Shown: positions 16,889 to 25,578, numbered from the stretch's first letter. The stretch is DNA of 64,000 nt from Isachenkonia alkalipeptolytica (GCF_009910325.1 NZ_SUMG01000004.1:144192-208191), one strand, 5' to 3'. Numbers and translations: made by a program. Notes: a model not told the origin generated them from the letters alone.

Positions 16889-16933
16889 AAAAAAAGTGTA
16901 CCAGAGGGTCGGACCCTCTGGTACACTTTTTTT
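16889..16933. repeat. Perfect 45-bp palindrome (GTACCAG family), also a bidirectional terminator
   Basis: Left arm 16889–16910 and right arm 16912–16933 are perfectly complementary around one central G. The core is GTGTACCAGAGGGTC, with seven A at the left end and seven T at the right, so the RNA of either strand would form a terminator hairpin followed by U7. The core is shared with a pair of elements at the right edge of the window (63944–64000), so it is a dispersed repeat. Confidence 0.9.
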
Positions 16934-17096
16934 ACTGTCAATAGATGAAAAAAATCAGCATGTAAATCGGGTTTTTATTTATCAGGGTCGTTAAAAGTGA
17001 ATATTTTGGGTAAATAATCTATAGATTAAGATTTAAGATTAACAGTTTTTTGTCGCAGTGGAAGATGCTTTTACGGTTCTTAAAAGGGGTGTAACG

Positions 17097-17666
17097 ATGG
17101 CAAGGTATGAATTTGATGGAATTGAAACAAAAAATTTGATCCTTCGAAGGTTCAAGGAAAGTGACATCAAAAGATTTTACACCTACAGGAATCATCCGGA
17201 AATTCGACGGTACAAGGGAGAAGGATGGTGTGACTGTACCTTTGAAAAAGCCAAAAAGTTTATTAGGGAACAGGCAGGGGCGGAACCCCAAAAGTCGAAT
17301 AAGTGGTTTCAAATGGCCATCGAGTTGAAATCAAGGGGGGAATTGATCGGAGATTTAGGAATTTACATTTCCGATTCCGATGAATGGAAAGCCCAAATTT
17401 TTGTAACAATTGCACCGGATTATCAGCAGGAAGGTTTTGCAGAAGAAGCGGCGACGGCGGGGCTGAACTATGCATTTTCGAATCTTGATGTTGAAGAGAT
17501 GGTTGCCATTATTGATACTCGAAATCAACCAGCGGTAAGTTTGTTGGAAAATTTGGCTTTTGAACGACAGGGAGACTTTACAACCAATGAGGAAGTTGAC
17601 GGAGAGGACCGCACCGAGCATTTATTTACCCTGGGGAAAGAACAATGGATTGGAGCTAATATTTAG
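17097..17666 (+). CDS. GNAT family N-acetyltransferase
   Basis: The 189-residue protein fits the RimJ/RimL-type GNAT fold: TKNLILRRFKESDIKRFYTY at the start, ELIGDLGIYI (beta strand 4), the acetyl-CoA loop region PDYQQEGFAEEAATAGLNYAF and IDTRNQPAVSLLENLAF. It probably acetylates an amino group of a small molecule or a protein N terminus; the substrate is unknown. The ATG at 17097 was chosen for the AAGGGGTG ribosome binding site eight bases upstream; an in-frame upstream ATG lacks one. A hairpin terminator follows. Confidence 0.88.
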   Translation: MARYEFDGIETKNLILRRFKESDIKRFYTYRNHPEIRRYKGEGWCDCTFEKAKKFIREQAGAEPQKSNKWFQMAIELKSRGELIGDLGIYISDSDEWKAQIFVTIAPDYQQEGFAEEAATAGLNYAFSNLDVEEMVAIIDTRNQPAVSLLENLAFERQGDFTTNEEVDGEDRTEHLFTLGKEQWIGANI

Positions 17667-18032
17667 AAAATTTTTTGTTGAGAGTTTTTTTTATCTATAC
17701 GGATCAAATTAACATCGACAAAAAAATACAAGCTTCGGGAAAATTCTCCGAAGCTTTTTTTTGTAATTTTACTTCCCGATTATTCGTTTTTAATTTTGCA
17801 CAGTTAGACTCTATTACAAAAAAGAAAAAGCGGAAATCGCGGACAAATATTGGAATTCCCGGTAATGAATTCACAATCAAGGGATTAATGTATAGAAAAA
17901 AGGGTATTTGAAAATTACTGAGAAGTTCTTATCCTAAGAAGATAGAGGATAGAATTTTGCCGTAAAATAAAGAAATGATTGTTATTTCATGAAAGCAAAA
18001 ACCTTACAAAGTATAAAAAGGAGGACTAATTA
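17667..18032. other. Intergenic region, no gene seen
   Basis: This AT-rich gap holds the acetyltransferase terminator (17730–17762). A 78-codon open frame spans that terminator, is Lys/Phe-rich and has no ribosome binding site, so I do not accept it as a gene. Nothing else is recognised until AAAGGAGG in front of the lipoprotein gene. Confidence 0.6.
17730..17762 (+). terminator. Rho-independent terminator after acetyltransferase gene
   Basis: AAGCTTCGG (17730–17738) pairs with CCGAAGCTT (17748–17756), with a nine-base loop and then a T-run to 17762. Confidence 0.85.
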
Positions 18033-18962
18033 ATGAAATTCATTGGAAAGTTGAAAAGCAGCAGGAAATTGAGGTTTGCTCTATTAGTTTTGGGAGTGTT
18101 TATTTCGGTCCTGGGCTGTTCCGAGGAGACCGTAGAAAATGGCCGGGGACTATTTTACGAAGTGACGGGGGGAGAAAATCCGGTATATTTAATGGGTTCT
18201 ATCCATATAGGAGAGGAAGAAATGTATCCACTACATAACTCCATTGAAGAAGCCTTTGAAAGCTCCGATGTATTGGTGATGGAAATCGACTTGGACAATC
18301 TTAACGAAATGGCCGTAGCTCAGGAAATGATGGATTACGCCATGTATGATGATGAAAGCAGAATGCGGGACACCATCTCGGAGGAAACATTTCAGGAACT
18401 ATTATCCTACGCCCAACCCTTAGGCATTGGAGAAGAAATTCTAGATCTTTTCCGTCCCTGGTACGGCACAATGCTTCTTACAGAAATTGCCGTGGAGAAA
18501 TCGGATTTTTCCCAGGAGTATGGAGTGGAACAGTACTTTCTTGATCAGAAGGGGGACCGGGAAGTCATAGGACTGGAATCCGTTGAGGATCAATTACGGC
18601 CCTTTACCTTACTATCCGATGAATCCCAGCAGCGGTATCTGGAAGAGACCTTAGGGGAGATGGAAACCGTAAACGAACAGTTTCGAGAGATGCTGGATTA
18701 CTGGGAGCAAGGAGATTTGGAATATTTTGAAACCCTTCGTCGGGAGAGTATGGAAGAGGTTGGGAGCGAATCCTTTCAGCAGTATCAAATCGCCATGCTT
18801 GATGAACGGGATCTGAACATGACGGAAAAAATCCAGGAGCTTTTGGAAAATGACGAAGAGGAGACTTACTTTATTGTAGTGGGTTCTTTGCACCTCGTAG
18901 GGGAAAACAGCATTGTATATAATTTAGAAGAGCTGGGCTATCATCTGGAACTGGGGTATTAG
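18033..18962 (+). CDS. TraB/GumN family lipoprotein
   Basis: The 309-residue product has a basic N terminus, a hydrophobic segment and the lipobox SVLGC, with the acylated Cys at about residue 29, so it should sit on the outer face of the membrane. The mature part carries YLMGSIHIGEEEMYPLH near the N terminus and a C-terminal YFIVVGSLHLVGENSIVYNL; these two SxH blocks are the metal-site motifs of TraB/GumN (Tiki-like) putative metalloproteases. Ribosome binding site AAAGGAGG. It is monocistronic, flanked by terminators. Confidence 0.88.
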   Translation: MKFIGKLKSSRKLRFALLVLGVFISVLGCSEETVENGRGLFYEVTGGENPVYLMGSIHIGEEEMYPLHNSIEEAFESSDVLVMEIDLDNLNEMAVAQEMMDYAMYDDESRMRDTISEETFQELLSYAQPLGIGEEILDLFRPWYGTMLLTEIAVEKSDFSQEYGVEQYFLDQKGDREVIGLESVEDQLRPFTLLSDESQQRYLEETLGEMETVNEQFREMLDYWEQGDLEYFETLRRESMEEVGSESFQQYQIAMLDERDLNMTEKIQELLENDEEETYFIVVGSLHLVGENSIVYNLEELGYHLELGY

Positions 18963-18993
18963 TTAGGATAAGGGACCTAACTATACGCCAAAC

Positions 18994-19027
18994 AAGCCGC
19001 TGGTATTTTTATATCGACGGCTTTTTT
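18994..19027 (+). terminator. Terminator after TraB/GumN gene
   Basis: AAGCCG (18994–18999) pairs with CGGCTT (19018–19023), with an AT-rich loop, followed by TTTT. The stem is short but correctly placed 32 bp after the stop codon. Confidence 0.6.
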
Positions 19028-19125
19028 CACTAGTACCGGAATACCCCTTTCAATGTATTCTGAAAACAATTATAATAAAGGGGAGCAATCACGAATTAAT
19101 CAATATAGAGAAAGGAAGGATTCCA

Positions 19126-19938
19126 ATGGATAAAATCGATATAAACAGTGATCTTGGAGAAAGTTTTGGGGCATATCGATTGGGCATGGACGAAAAGGTA
19201 CTGGAGCACGTAAGCTCTGTCAATATAGCCTGCGGTTGGCACGCCGGGGACCCGATGGTTATGAAAAAAACAGTGGATACTGCAATAAAGCTGGGGGTCG
19301 CCATCGGAGCTCATCCAGGACTTCCGGATTTAATGGGGTTTGGTCGCCGGGAAATGGCAATTACCCCGGAAGAAGCAAAGGCCTATGTGATCTATCAAGT
19401 AGGGGCATTAAAGGCTTTTGTGGAAGCGGCGGGAGGCAGACTGCAACATGTAAAACCCCATGGAGCACTGTATAATATGGCGGCGAAGGATCTGAAGCTG
19501 TCCCGGGGGATTGCGGAGGCTGTAAAAGCGGTGGATTCGGATTTGGTGTTGGTGGGACTTGCCAACAGTTACCTGGTAAAAGCCGCAGAAGAAATAGGAC
19601 TCAAGGCGGCTCGGGAAGTGTTTGCGGATCGAGCCTACGGCAAAGACGGAAACCTGGTGTCGAGAAAGGAGCCCGGGGCTATGATCGAGGATCAAGACCT
19701 GGCTATAAAACGGGTTGTACGAATGATCAAAGAAGGAAAGGTAGAGGCGATCACCGGGGAAGAAATCAGCATTTGGGGAAACACCATTTGCATACACGGA
19801 GACAATGAAAAAGCCCTGGGTTTTGTTAAAAAGATTCGAAAGGCTCTTAAAGAGGAAAACATAGATATCGCACCGATGAACAACAGATTTCTAAAGAGCG
19901 GATCACGGGGAGGAATGACGAATGGACAAGGCGATTGA
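19126..19938 (+). CDS. pxpA: 5-oxoprolinase subunit A
   Basis: The 270-residue LamB/YcsF family protein begins [17 protein letters not shown] and contains [13 protein letters not shown] and [10 protein letters not shown], family signatures. With PxpB and PxpC it forms the ATP-dependent 5-oxoprolinase that opens pyroglutamate to glutamate. A weak promoter, TTTCAA–17–TATAAT (19048–19076), lies upstream, and the ribosome binding site is GAAAGGAAGG. It overlaps pxpB by 17 bases. The full three-gene operon is intact and should recover glutamate from spontaneously cyclised glutamine or peptides. Confidence 0.95.
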   Translation: MDKIDINSDLGESFGAYRLGMDEKVLEHVSSVNIACGWHAGDPMVMKKTVDTAIKLGVAIGAHPGLPDLMGFGRREMAITPEEAKAYVIYQVGALKAFVEAAGGRLQHVKPHGALYNMAAKDLKLSRGIAEAVKAVDSDLVLVGLANSYLVKAAEEIGLKAAREVFADRAYGKDGNLVSRKEPGAMIEDQDLAIKRVVRMIKEGKVEAITGEEISIWGNTICIHGDNEKALGFVKKIRKALKEENIDIAPMNNRFLKSGSRGGMTNGQGD

Positions 19939-20668
19939 GTATAAAAGTGCCGGAGACCATGCTCTGGTAGCAGAGTTCGGAAATGAAATTTCGAAAAAAA
20001 TCAATGAACAGGTGCGGGCTCTTGCCTATTTACTACAACAGGAAGGAGTGAAAGGGGTTACAGAAACCGTTCCCACATACCGTTCGTTGATGATTCATTA
20101 CAATCCGCTGGTAATCGATCAAAAATCATTGATTACAGAGCTTAAGAAAAGGGAAGAGAAACTAAAGGAATTAAAGATGCCGCCACCATTGATTACGGAA
20201 ATTCCAACAATTTATGGGGGGGCCTACGGACCGGATTTAGAGGATGTGGCAAAACATGCAGGGGTCAGTGAAGAAGAGGTTATCCAAATTCATTCTTCTG
20301 GAGAGTACTTAATCTACATGTTAGGATTTACCCCGGGTTTTCCCTACTTAGGAGGAATGGATCCCCGAATAGCTGCGCCGAGGCTGAACAGTCCCAGAAA
20401 GAAAATTACAAGAGGCTCCGTGGGAATAGCCGACGCTCAAACGGGAATATACTCTCTGGACAGTCCTGGAGGTTGGCGACTGATTGGCTGGACTCCGGTA
20501 GCTTTATTTGATCCTAAGGGAACTCCCCCTTTTTTATTGAAGGCGGGAGACTACATAAAGTTTTGTCCCATAGACCATGAAGAGTATGAAAAAATTCAAC
20601 GGGAATTGAAAGCCGGAGGCGTTCCCTGGAAAACCTATCGGAAGGACGAAGAGAAAGGATCGATGTAA
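19922..20668 (+). CDS. pxpB: 5-oxoprolinase subunit B (KipI family)
   Basis: The 248-residue protein shows the KipI/allophanate-hydrolase-subunit-1 pattern: [10 protein letters not shown] near the start, then [40 protein letters not shown] and [10 protein letters not shown]. It forms a complex with PxpC that handles phosphorylated 5-oxoproline. In Bacillus the homologue KipI also inhibits the sporulation kinase KinA; nothing here shows that role. It ends ATGTAA, directly against the ATG of pxpC. Confidence 0.94.
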   Translation: MDKAIEYKSAGDHALVAEFGNEISKKINEQVRALAYLLQQEGVKGVTETVPTYRSLMIHYNPLVIDQKSLITELKKREEKLKELKMPPPLITEIPTIYGGAYGPDLEDVAKHAGVSEEEVIQIHSSGEYLIYMLGFTPGFPYLGGMDPRIAAPRLNSPRKKITRGSVGIADAQTGIYSLDSPGGWRLIGWTPVALFDPKGTPPFLLKAGDYIKFCPIDHEEYEKIQRELKAGGVPWKTYRKDEEKGSM

Positions 20669-21736
20669 ATGGGAGAACTTAAAGTGCTTAAAGGCGGCCT
20701 GCTCAGCACATTGCAGGATGGCGGAAGAACAGGGTGCCAACAATACGGTGTGCCGGTTTCCGGGGTTATGGATGATTATGCCTACCGTATGGGCAATATT
20801 CTGGTGGGTAATGGCAGGGAAGAGGCGGTAATTGAAGTCACGATGATGGGTTTTGCCGCTGAGTTTCTACAAGAGGCGGTTATTGCGTTGACCGGAGGGG
20901 ATTTAACCCCGACGATCAACGGTCGTCCCGTAGAAATGTGGAAATCCCTCGCGGTTTCTCCCGGGGACAAGTTGGCTTTTCAGCGTGTGAAAAGTGGCTG
21001 CAGAAGCTATGTGGCCGTTGCAGGAGGGTTCGATGTGTCGAAGGTAATGGGGAGCCGATCCACCTATCTCCGGGGAGGTTTCGGAGGTTTTCAGGGAAGA
21101 GCTCTTCGAAAAGGAGATCTGATGAAAATCGGCATCCCTGAGGGAGCCCAGGATAAATGTAAAGACCGGTCCCTGGGGGAACAGGGAATGATATATCCTA
21201 GGGAAATAAGAATCCGGGTAGTTCCCGGGCCTCAGGAGGAAGCTTTTACAGAGGATGGTATTAAGAACTTTTACATGGAGTCCTATAAAGTGACGATGGA
21301 CAGTGACCGTATGGGCCTTCGCCTGGAAGGCCGGGAGATTAGCCACCAGGGTCCGGCGGAAATTATTTCCGACGGTATAGCCATGGGGGCCATACAAATT
21401 CCCGGTCACGGTATGCCAATTATTATGATGGCGGATCGTCAAACCGCCGGGGGCTATCCGAAAATAGGAAATGTGATTACTGCAGACCTTTCGAAGCTGG
21501 CCCAGGCAAAACCGGGGGATACTTTGTATTTTAAAAAAGTCTCCGTGAAAGAGGCTCAGAAAATTTTTTGGCAAAGAGAAGAGCAGTTCAAAGGAATGCA
21601 ATATGCCTTGGATCATGGAGCAGAAAAATTCTGTAACCGGAAAGAGGAATCGTTGAAACCGGGACAAAAAGAGTTTAGGATCCGGGTTAATGAAAGGGAG
21701 TATACGGTTTTGGTGGAGGAGAAAAGGAAGCTATAG
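20669..21736 (+). CDS. pxpC: 5-oxoprolinase subunit C (KipA family)
   Basis: The 355-residue protein has the biotin-dependent carboxyltransferase-like/KipA signatures: LLSTLQDGGRTGCQQYGVP near the start, then VAVAGGFDVSKVMGSRSTYL and IQIPGHGMPIIMMADRQTAGGY. It completes the PxpABC 5-oxoprolinase. Its ATG begins one base after the pxpB stop codon, implying coupled translation. The C-terminal tail is charged. A NUDIX gene follows on the same strand about 110 bp later. Confidence 0.94.
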   Translation: MGELKVLKGGLLSTLQDGGRTGCQQYGVPVSGVMDDYAYRMGNILVGNGREEAVIEVTMMGFAAEFLQEAVIALTGGDLTPTINGRPVEMWKSLAVSPGDKLAFQRVKSGCRSYVAVAGGFDVSKVMGSRSTYLRGGFGGFQGRALRKGDLMKIGIPEGAQDKCKDRSLGEQGMIYPREIRIRVVPGPQEEAFTEDGIKNFYMESYKVTMDSDRMGLRLEGREISHQGPAEIISDGIAMGAIQIPGHGMPIIMMADRQTAGGYPKIGNVITADLSKLAQAKPGDTLYFKKVSVKEAQKIFWQREEQFKGMQYALDHGAEKFCNRKEESLKPGQKEFRIRVNEREYTVLVEEKRKL

Positions 21737-21848
21737 ACGCTCCCCGGGAGAAAAAATTCAAGCAAAAAAGAGGAATATGGGTGCTCTTTGTCGAATAAAT
21801 ACAGTAGATTATCAAGGAGATGAAAACTCCATCGAAGGAGGGGGACCG

Positions 21849-22475
21849 ATGAACCTGCTAAGAGAAATTGAAAAGTACGAGCCCTATAATGAACAGGAGT
21901 CCCGGGATAAAAATGTGATGCTGGGCTTTTTAAAAAATCAAAAAAACGTGTTGACCAGAGAAAACGAAATTGCCCATTTTACTGCCTCAGCATGGGTTTT
22001 AAATGAGGCTCGGGATAAGGTGCTGATGATTTATCATAACATCTATGATTCCTGGTCATGGACCGGAGGCCATGCCGACGGGGAGGAAAACCTATTGGCT
22101 GTGGCGATCAAAGAAGTCAAAGAGGAGACGGGGCTTATAGAAGTGCGACCGATTCAAACAGAGATCTTTTCCCTGGAGATATTAACCGTGGAGGGTCATT
22201 TGAAAAATGAAAAATACGTGCCTTCACATCTTCATATCAACTGCACCTATTTACTGGAAGCTAGCGATGACGAAAAGTTGTCCGTGAAATTCGATGAAAA
22301 TCAAGGGGTATGTTGGATGGATATTGAAACCTGTGTTAAGGTCTCCAAGGAGCCTTCCATGCAAAAAATTTATAAAAAACTCAATGAAAAACTGCGACGT
22401 TATCAACTTCAGAATCGGAAACCGAGTAAGAAATCTAACGATTCAAAGGATATAATCTGTGTAGACTGTTTTTGA
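21849..22475 (+). CDS. NUDIX hydrolase
   Basis: The 208-residue protein contains a NUDIX box beginning GHADGEENLLAVAI and ending KEVKEETGL, with Lys in place of the usual Arg of REUxEE. It should hydrolyse a nucleoside diphosphate linked to another moiety, using Mg2+ or Mn2+. The ATG at 21849 was chosen for its GAAGGAGGGGG ribosome binding site; upstream in-frame codons overlap pxpC. The C-terminal 25 residues are Lys-rich and end near a CVDCF motif. A 20-bp terminator follows. Confidence 0.88.
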   Translation: MNLLREIEKYEPYNEQESRDKNVMLGFLKNQKNVLTRENEIAHFTASAWVLNEARDKVLMIYHNIYDSWSWTGGHADGEENLLAVAIKEVKEETGLIEVRPIQTEIFSLEILTVEGHLKNEKYVPSHLHINCTYLLEASDDEKLSVKFDENQGVCWMDIETCVKVSKEPSMQKIYKKLNEKLRRYQLQNRKPSKKSNDSKDIICVDCF

Positions 22476-22487
22476 ATTAAAGTTTTA

Positions 22488-22531
22488 CTAAGCAAAAGAC
22501 CTTGGAAATTATTCCAAGGTCTTTTGCTTAG
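22488..22531. terminator. Bidirectional 20-bp hairpin terminator
   Basis: Arms 22488–22507 and 22512–22531 are perfect complements around ATTA, between the convergent NUDIX (+) and MaoC (-) genes. The A/T tract (AAAAG…CTTTT) is inside the stem. Confidence 0.8.
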
Positions 22532-22554
22532 AGGTATATGTTTCTAACAACACC

Positions 22555-22980
22555 CTAATCGTTGATCATTACTGTAGCCTCTCCATCGAGCACTACTTTT
22601 CCTTTTTGATTTTTACAGTAGGTATTCAGGGTAAGAAACTTTTTTTCTACATTGATCTTTTTGATGGCAACCACGGTGGTAATGGTATCACCGATATATA
22701 CCGGCTTTTTGAAATTCAGGGTTTGGCCTAAGTAAATGGTTCCGTGTCCCGGCAGCTGAGTTCCGATGACCTTTGAGATAAGCCCGGCGGATAGCATCCC
22801 GTGGGCAATGCATTTTTTAAATATGGTATCCTTCGCGTAGTCCTCATCCAGGTGTACGGGATTATGATCGCCGGTGACCTTGGCAAAAGTTTCTACATCT
22901 TCTTTGGTAATAGTTTTCTCATCAAAGGCTTCATCGCCGACGCGCATACCTCTGAGCTCTGCATTTTCTACTGTTTCCAT
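22555..22980 (-). CDS. MaoC-like (R)-specific enoyl-CoA hydratase family protein
   Basis: The 141-residue hotdog-fold protein has the hydratase-2 motif FAKVTGDHNPVHLD (catalytic Asp and His) followed by IAHGMLSAGLIS. It should add water to enoyl-CoA, or act on a related 3-hydroxyacyl thioester. It differs from many homologues in having about 15 extra N-terminal residues (METVENAELRGMRVG). Ribosome binding site GGAGG. No other fatty-acid genes are nearby, so its pathway is open. Confidence 0.88.
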   Translation of the reverse strand: METVENAELRGMRVGDEAFDEKTITKEDVETFAKVTGDHNPVHLDEDYAKDTIFKKCIAHGMLSAGLISKVIGTQLPGHGTIYLGQTLNFKKPVYIGDTITTVVAIKKINVEKKFLTLNTYCKNQKGKVVLDGEATVMIND

Positions 22981-23191
22981 GTTAAAACCTCCATTCTTTA
23001 TTGTTTGATAATTTGTTAAATAATTAACGTTACAAATTTATCATACACTTTTCCCCATGTTTTATCAAGGGCTATCCGGCAACTTTAACAACATTTTCAA
23101 CTTTACAGATGAAGCAGAAGAAAAAGCTAAACTTTTCAATCAATAAGCCGATAATAATCATGGATTTATCGTAAAAAGGAGGAGGGCATTT

Positions 23192-23611
23192 ATGTGGAAA
23201 GATCGTTATAAAATAGGGGTAGAACGGATTGACGAGCAGCACCGGGAACTTTTTCAAAGGGTAGAGGAGTTTTTAAAGGCCACCAATGACCCCCAAAGAA
23301 CCTGGGAGGATAAGATTGAAAAAGTAAAGGAAACCATGAATTTTATGGGGGAGTATGTACATTATCATTTTGATGATGAGGAAAAACTTCAAGAAGAATT
23401 AGGGTACCCTAATATAGAGGATCATAAAAAGGCCCATGAAAAATTCAAAAAAGGCATTGAAGAGTATATCGAAAAACTTGAAAATGAAAATTATTCGGAG
23501 GAACTGGTACAGGAATTCGGCGGAAAGATTATGACCTGGTTGATTATGCATGTGGGGGATGTGGACCAAAAGATCGGAGACTACGTTACGAAGGAAAGGG
23601 AGGATTGCTAA
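23192..23611 (+). CDS. Bacteriohemerythrin
   Basis: The 139-residue four-helix protein has the diiron hemerythrin ligand set in order: the His in the region starting GVERIDEQHRELF, YVHYHFDDEEKL (His, His and Glu), HKKAHEKF, and a late MHVGDVD (His and Asp). It should bind O2 or sense it at a non-heme diiron centre. In an anaerobe this suggests oxygen scavenging or signalling. It is followed three bases later by cheX, so the two are almost certainly co-transcribed. Ribosome binding site AAAAGGAGGAGG. Confidence 0.93.
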   Translation: MWKDRYKIGVERIDEQHRELFQRVEEFLKATNDPQRTWEDKIEKVKETMNFMGEYVHYHFDDEEKLQEELGYPNIEDHKKAHEKFKKGIEEYIEKLENENYSEELVQEFGGKIMTWLIMHVGDVDQKIGDYVTKEREDC

Positions 23612-23614
23612 AAT

Positions 23615-24079
23615 ATGAAGGCAGAATACTTAAATCCTTTTATTGAAGCCACCAATCGGGTGTTTCAGACGATGCTCAATTTGGAACCTGAGAAAAAAGA
23701 ATTGAAAATGGAGGAAGATTTGATTACTAGTAATGATGCCAATGTGGTTCTGGGGGTTACCGGAGATCTTCAGGGTACTGTGATTTTCGGATTTCCTGAA
23801 GAGATGACATTGAAAATGGTAAAGGAAATGTCAGGAATGGAAATGGCGGAAATCAACAGTTTTGTATCCTCCGCGCTGGGAGAAGTGGCTAATATCATTT
23901 CGGGTAATGCCATGACCATACTCCATGATGAGAACCTGAGCTGCGACATTGTTCCTCCGAGGATTTTCATCGGCGAGTACAAATCCTTTGCTGTGGAGGA
24001 AGAACAGCCCCTGGTACTTACGTTAAGTACGGCGATGGGGGAGTTTGATCTGAATTTATTTTTAAAAGAAAAGGAATAA
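23615..24079 (+). CDS. CheX-like chemotaxis phosphatase family protein
   Basis: The 154-residue protein shows the CheX pattern: an N-terminal helix (YLNPFIEATNRVFQTML), LGVTGDLQGTVIFGFPEEMTLKM, and EINSFVSSALGEVANIISGNAM, which contains the E…N pair of the phosphatase active site (Glu in ALGEVANI and its Asn). CheX dephosphorylates CheY-P. The start codon at 23615 has AGGGAGG upstream within the end of the hemerythrin gene. Pairing with hemerythrin suggests aerotaxis-type signalling, which is inference. Confidence 0.88.
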   Translation: MKAEYLNPFIEATNRVFQTMLNLEPEKKELKMEEDLITSNDANVVLGVTGDLQGTVIFGFPEEMTLKMVKEMSGMEMAEINSFVSSALGEVANIISGNAMTILHDENLSCDIVPPRIFIGEYKSFAVEEEQPLVLTLSTAMGEFDLNLFLKEKE

Positions 24080-24105
24080 GGGAAAGACAACAATCGATGA
24101 ACAAT

Positions 24106-24147
24106 AAAAAACCCCGTGACTTGGAAAATCTAGGTCGCGGGGTTTTT
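24106..24147. terminator. Bidirectional terminator between cheX and PHP phosphatase
   Basis: AAAAACCCCGTGAC pairs with GTCGCGGGGTTTTT (G·T tolerated) around a short AT loop, followed by T on the plus strand and a matching T-run on the minus strand. Confidence 0.85.
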
Positions 24148-24152
24148 CTTCT

Positions 24153-24959
24153 CTATAAAGAATCGGTAATTTTATGGAACACCGGTTGTTGATTTTTAAA
24201 ACTGGTATAGTATTTGAAACCTAAACTCTCCAGAATTTCCAAGGCTTCAGGAAAATAAGTTCCGGTACCGCCAACTACGTGAGAGTCGGATCCCAGGGTG
24301 ATGAGTTCACCCCCTAAGGCCTTGTACTCCTTTAAAATATCCACGGAGGGATGAAAGTCTCCCAAACCATAGCGAAGTCCCGAGGTGTTCAGTTCAATGC
24401 CTTTCCCTTTTTCAATAAGCAGTGTAAAAATTTCCCGTAGAATATCCCGGTAGCTACTTAGGGGGAGGGTGTGGGGATAATTACCATAACGCTTGATTAC
24501 ATCGATGTGACCGAAGGACTGAAAATGATCATAAGTGGCAAGGCACTGTTTCAGCTCGGAAAAATAATCGTTATAGGCCTGGAGTTGGCTCCGGTGGTCA
24601 AAAAAGTTACCGGAATAAAAATCTTCCCGATCCACACTGTGGATGGAAGCCAGGATGAAGTCAAAGGGAATATCCTTAAAAAGAGTGTGGTAGCGGTGGA
24701 CTAAATGGGGTTGAAGTCCCAACTCGATTCCTACACGCACATCGATTCGATCCCGGTACTTTTCTTTTAATAAACCCAGAGTGTGGAAATACTGATCTAT
24801 ATCAAAGGTGAGGTCATTATCCTTGCCGTCGTAATCCAAGTCATAATGATCTGTAAAACAAATGGAACTTAGTCCTTTTTTTATACTTTCCTCGATGGTG
24901 TCTACCATAGGAGCGGCAGAGTCCGGGGAAAAGTTGGAATGTACATGACTGTCAAACAT
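24153..24959 (-). CDS. PHP-family histidinol-phosphatase (HisJ-like)
   Basis: The 268-residue protein has the PHP metal motifs: HVHSNFSPDS at the N terminus, FTDHYDLDY, then SIHSVDREDF, FGHIDVIKRYG and, near the C terminus, GSDSHVVGGTG. This order fits the HisJ/HisK-type histidinol-phosphate phosphatase, which catalyses the penultimate step of histidine synthesis. No other his genes are nearby, so another phosphoester substrate is possible. Ribosome binding site AGGAGGCC before the ATG; its terminator is shared with cheX. Confidence 0.85.
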   Translation of the reverse strand: MFDSHVHSNFSPDSAAPMVDTIEESIKKGLSSICFTDHYDLDYDGKDNDLTFDIDQYFHTLGLLKEKYRDRIDVRVGIELGLQPHLVHRYHTLFKDIPFDFILASIHSVDREDFYSGNFFDHRSQLQAYNDYFSELKQCLATYDHFQSFGHIDVIKRYGNYPHTLPLSSYRDILREIFTLLIEKGKGIELNTSGLRYGLGDFHPSVDILKEYKALGGELITLGSDSHVVGGTGTYFPEALEILESLGFKYYTSFKNQQPVFHKITDSL

Positions 24960-25218
24960 AGTAGGCCTCCTTTATATTAATACCTCATTAGTATATCAGA
25001 AATTGATTGAATAACAAAACCCCCATTAAGAATCACAAAAATGCAAGTCTTGTATTAATAGTTGCAAATAGCATCTTGGAGGAATAATTAACAATGACAA
25101 AAGTGGATGGTTAAAACGTTGGCATGTGGGGGTCTGAAAAAAATACAAGAAAGATGTTTAAAGAAATTACTCCCTGGGTAACTATAGTTATAAGAAAAAA
25201 ATAATTTTAAAAAATCAT
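24960..25218. other. Intergenic region, nothing recognised
   Basis: This AT-rich stretch lies between the divergent PHP gene and the next plus-strand promoter. I see no gene, tRNA or clear inverted repeat in it. Confidence 0.5.
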
Positions 25219-25247
25219 TTGACAAACAAATGCACGGTTGGTATAAT
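25219..25247 (+). promoter_or_regulatory. Consensus sigma-A promoter
   Basis: A perfect TTGACA (25219–25224), 17-bp spacer and perfect TATAAT (25242–25247). It drives the 46-residue Cys-rich protein that begins 33 bp downstream. Confidence 0.9.
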
Positions 25248-25279
25248 GATCTTACAGAGAAAATAAAAGGAGAGATAAT

Positions 25280-25420
25280 ATGAGAAAAGAACAAAGACAT
25301 TTACCCAAGGTAGAAGAACGAAAAGATTGTGGAGCAATTACCTGTATTCATTGTGTGGCAAACTCTTGTACTCTAGAAGAGTGTGACATGTTTGAGAAGA
25401 AGTTGCGACAGGAAAATTAA
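25280..25420 (+). CDS. Small Cys-rich protein (46 aa), putative metal binding
   Basis: The 46-residue protein begins MRKEQRHLPKVEER and contains five Cys at positions 17, 22, 25, 30 and 35 (core CGAITCIHCVANSC), plus His24 between two of them. The spacing could bind Zn or a small Fe-S cluster. AAGGAGA lies eight bases upstream of the ATG, a perfect sigma-A promoter precedes it and a hairpin terminator follows, so it is a genuine, probably strongly expressed monocistronic gene. I do not recognise the family. Confidence 0.85.
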   Translation: MRKEQRHLPKVEERKDCGAITCIHCVANSCTLEECDMFEKKLRQEN

Positions 25421-25443
25421 TCATAAAAGAACAAACCCCATAT

Positions 25444-25477
25444 AAAAATGGATCCTGGAAATCGGGGTCCTATTTTT
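25444..25477 (+). terminator. Terminator after the small Cys-rich gene
   Basis: AAAAATGGATCC pairs with GGGTCC-T-ATTTTT (one bulge, one G·U), ending in the T-run, 23 bp after the stop. Confidence 0.75.
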
Positions 25478-25539
25478 ATGAGTAAATTCACCTCTTATGC
25501 AATAAAATTAAAAAGACCTGCACGGGCAAGAGAGTATAA

Positions 25540-25578
25540 AAAAAGCTCGGGTTTCTTAGAAAGAAACCCGAGCTTTTT
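25540..25578. terminator. Strong terminator of the ABC exporter operon
   Basis: AAAAAGCTCGGGTTTCTT and its exact complement flank the loop AGA (25558–25560), giving an 18-bp stem with A/T ends that would work from either side. It lies 35 bp beyond the stop codon of the minus-strand ABC gene. Confidence 0.9.

Noticed and set aside
17675..17911. A 78-codon open frame after the acetyltransferase gene
   Set aside because: It runs through a clear terminator hairpin, has no ribosome binding site and has low-complexity Lys/Phe composition.
20903..21667. 254-codon minus-strand open frame inside pxpC
   Set aside because: It lies entirely opposite a conserved gene; composition is that of an antisense frame and no start site is seen.
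21690..21848. N-terminal extension of the NUDIX hydrolase
   Set aside because: It overlaps pxpC, has no family similarity and lies upstream of a strong GAAGGAGG site.
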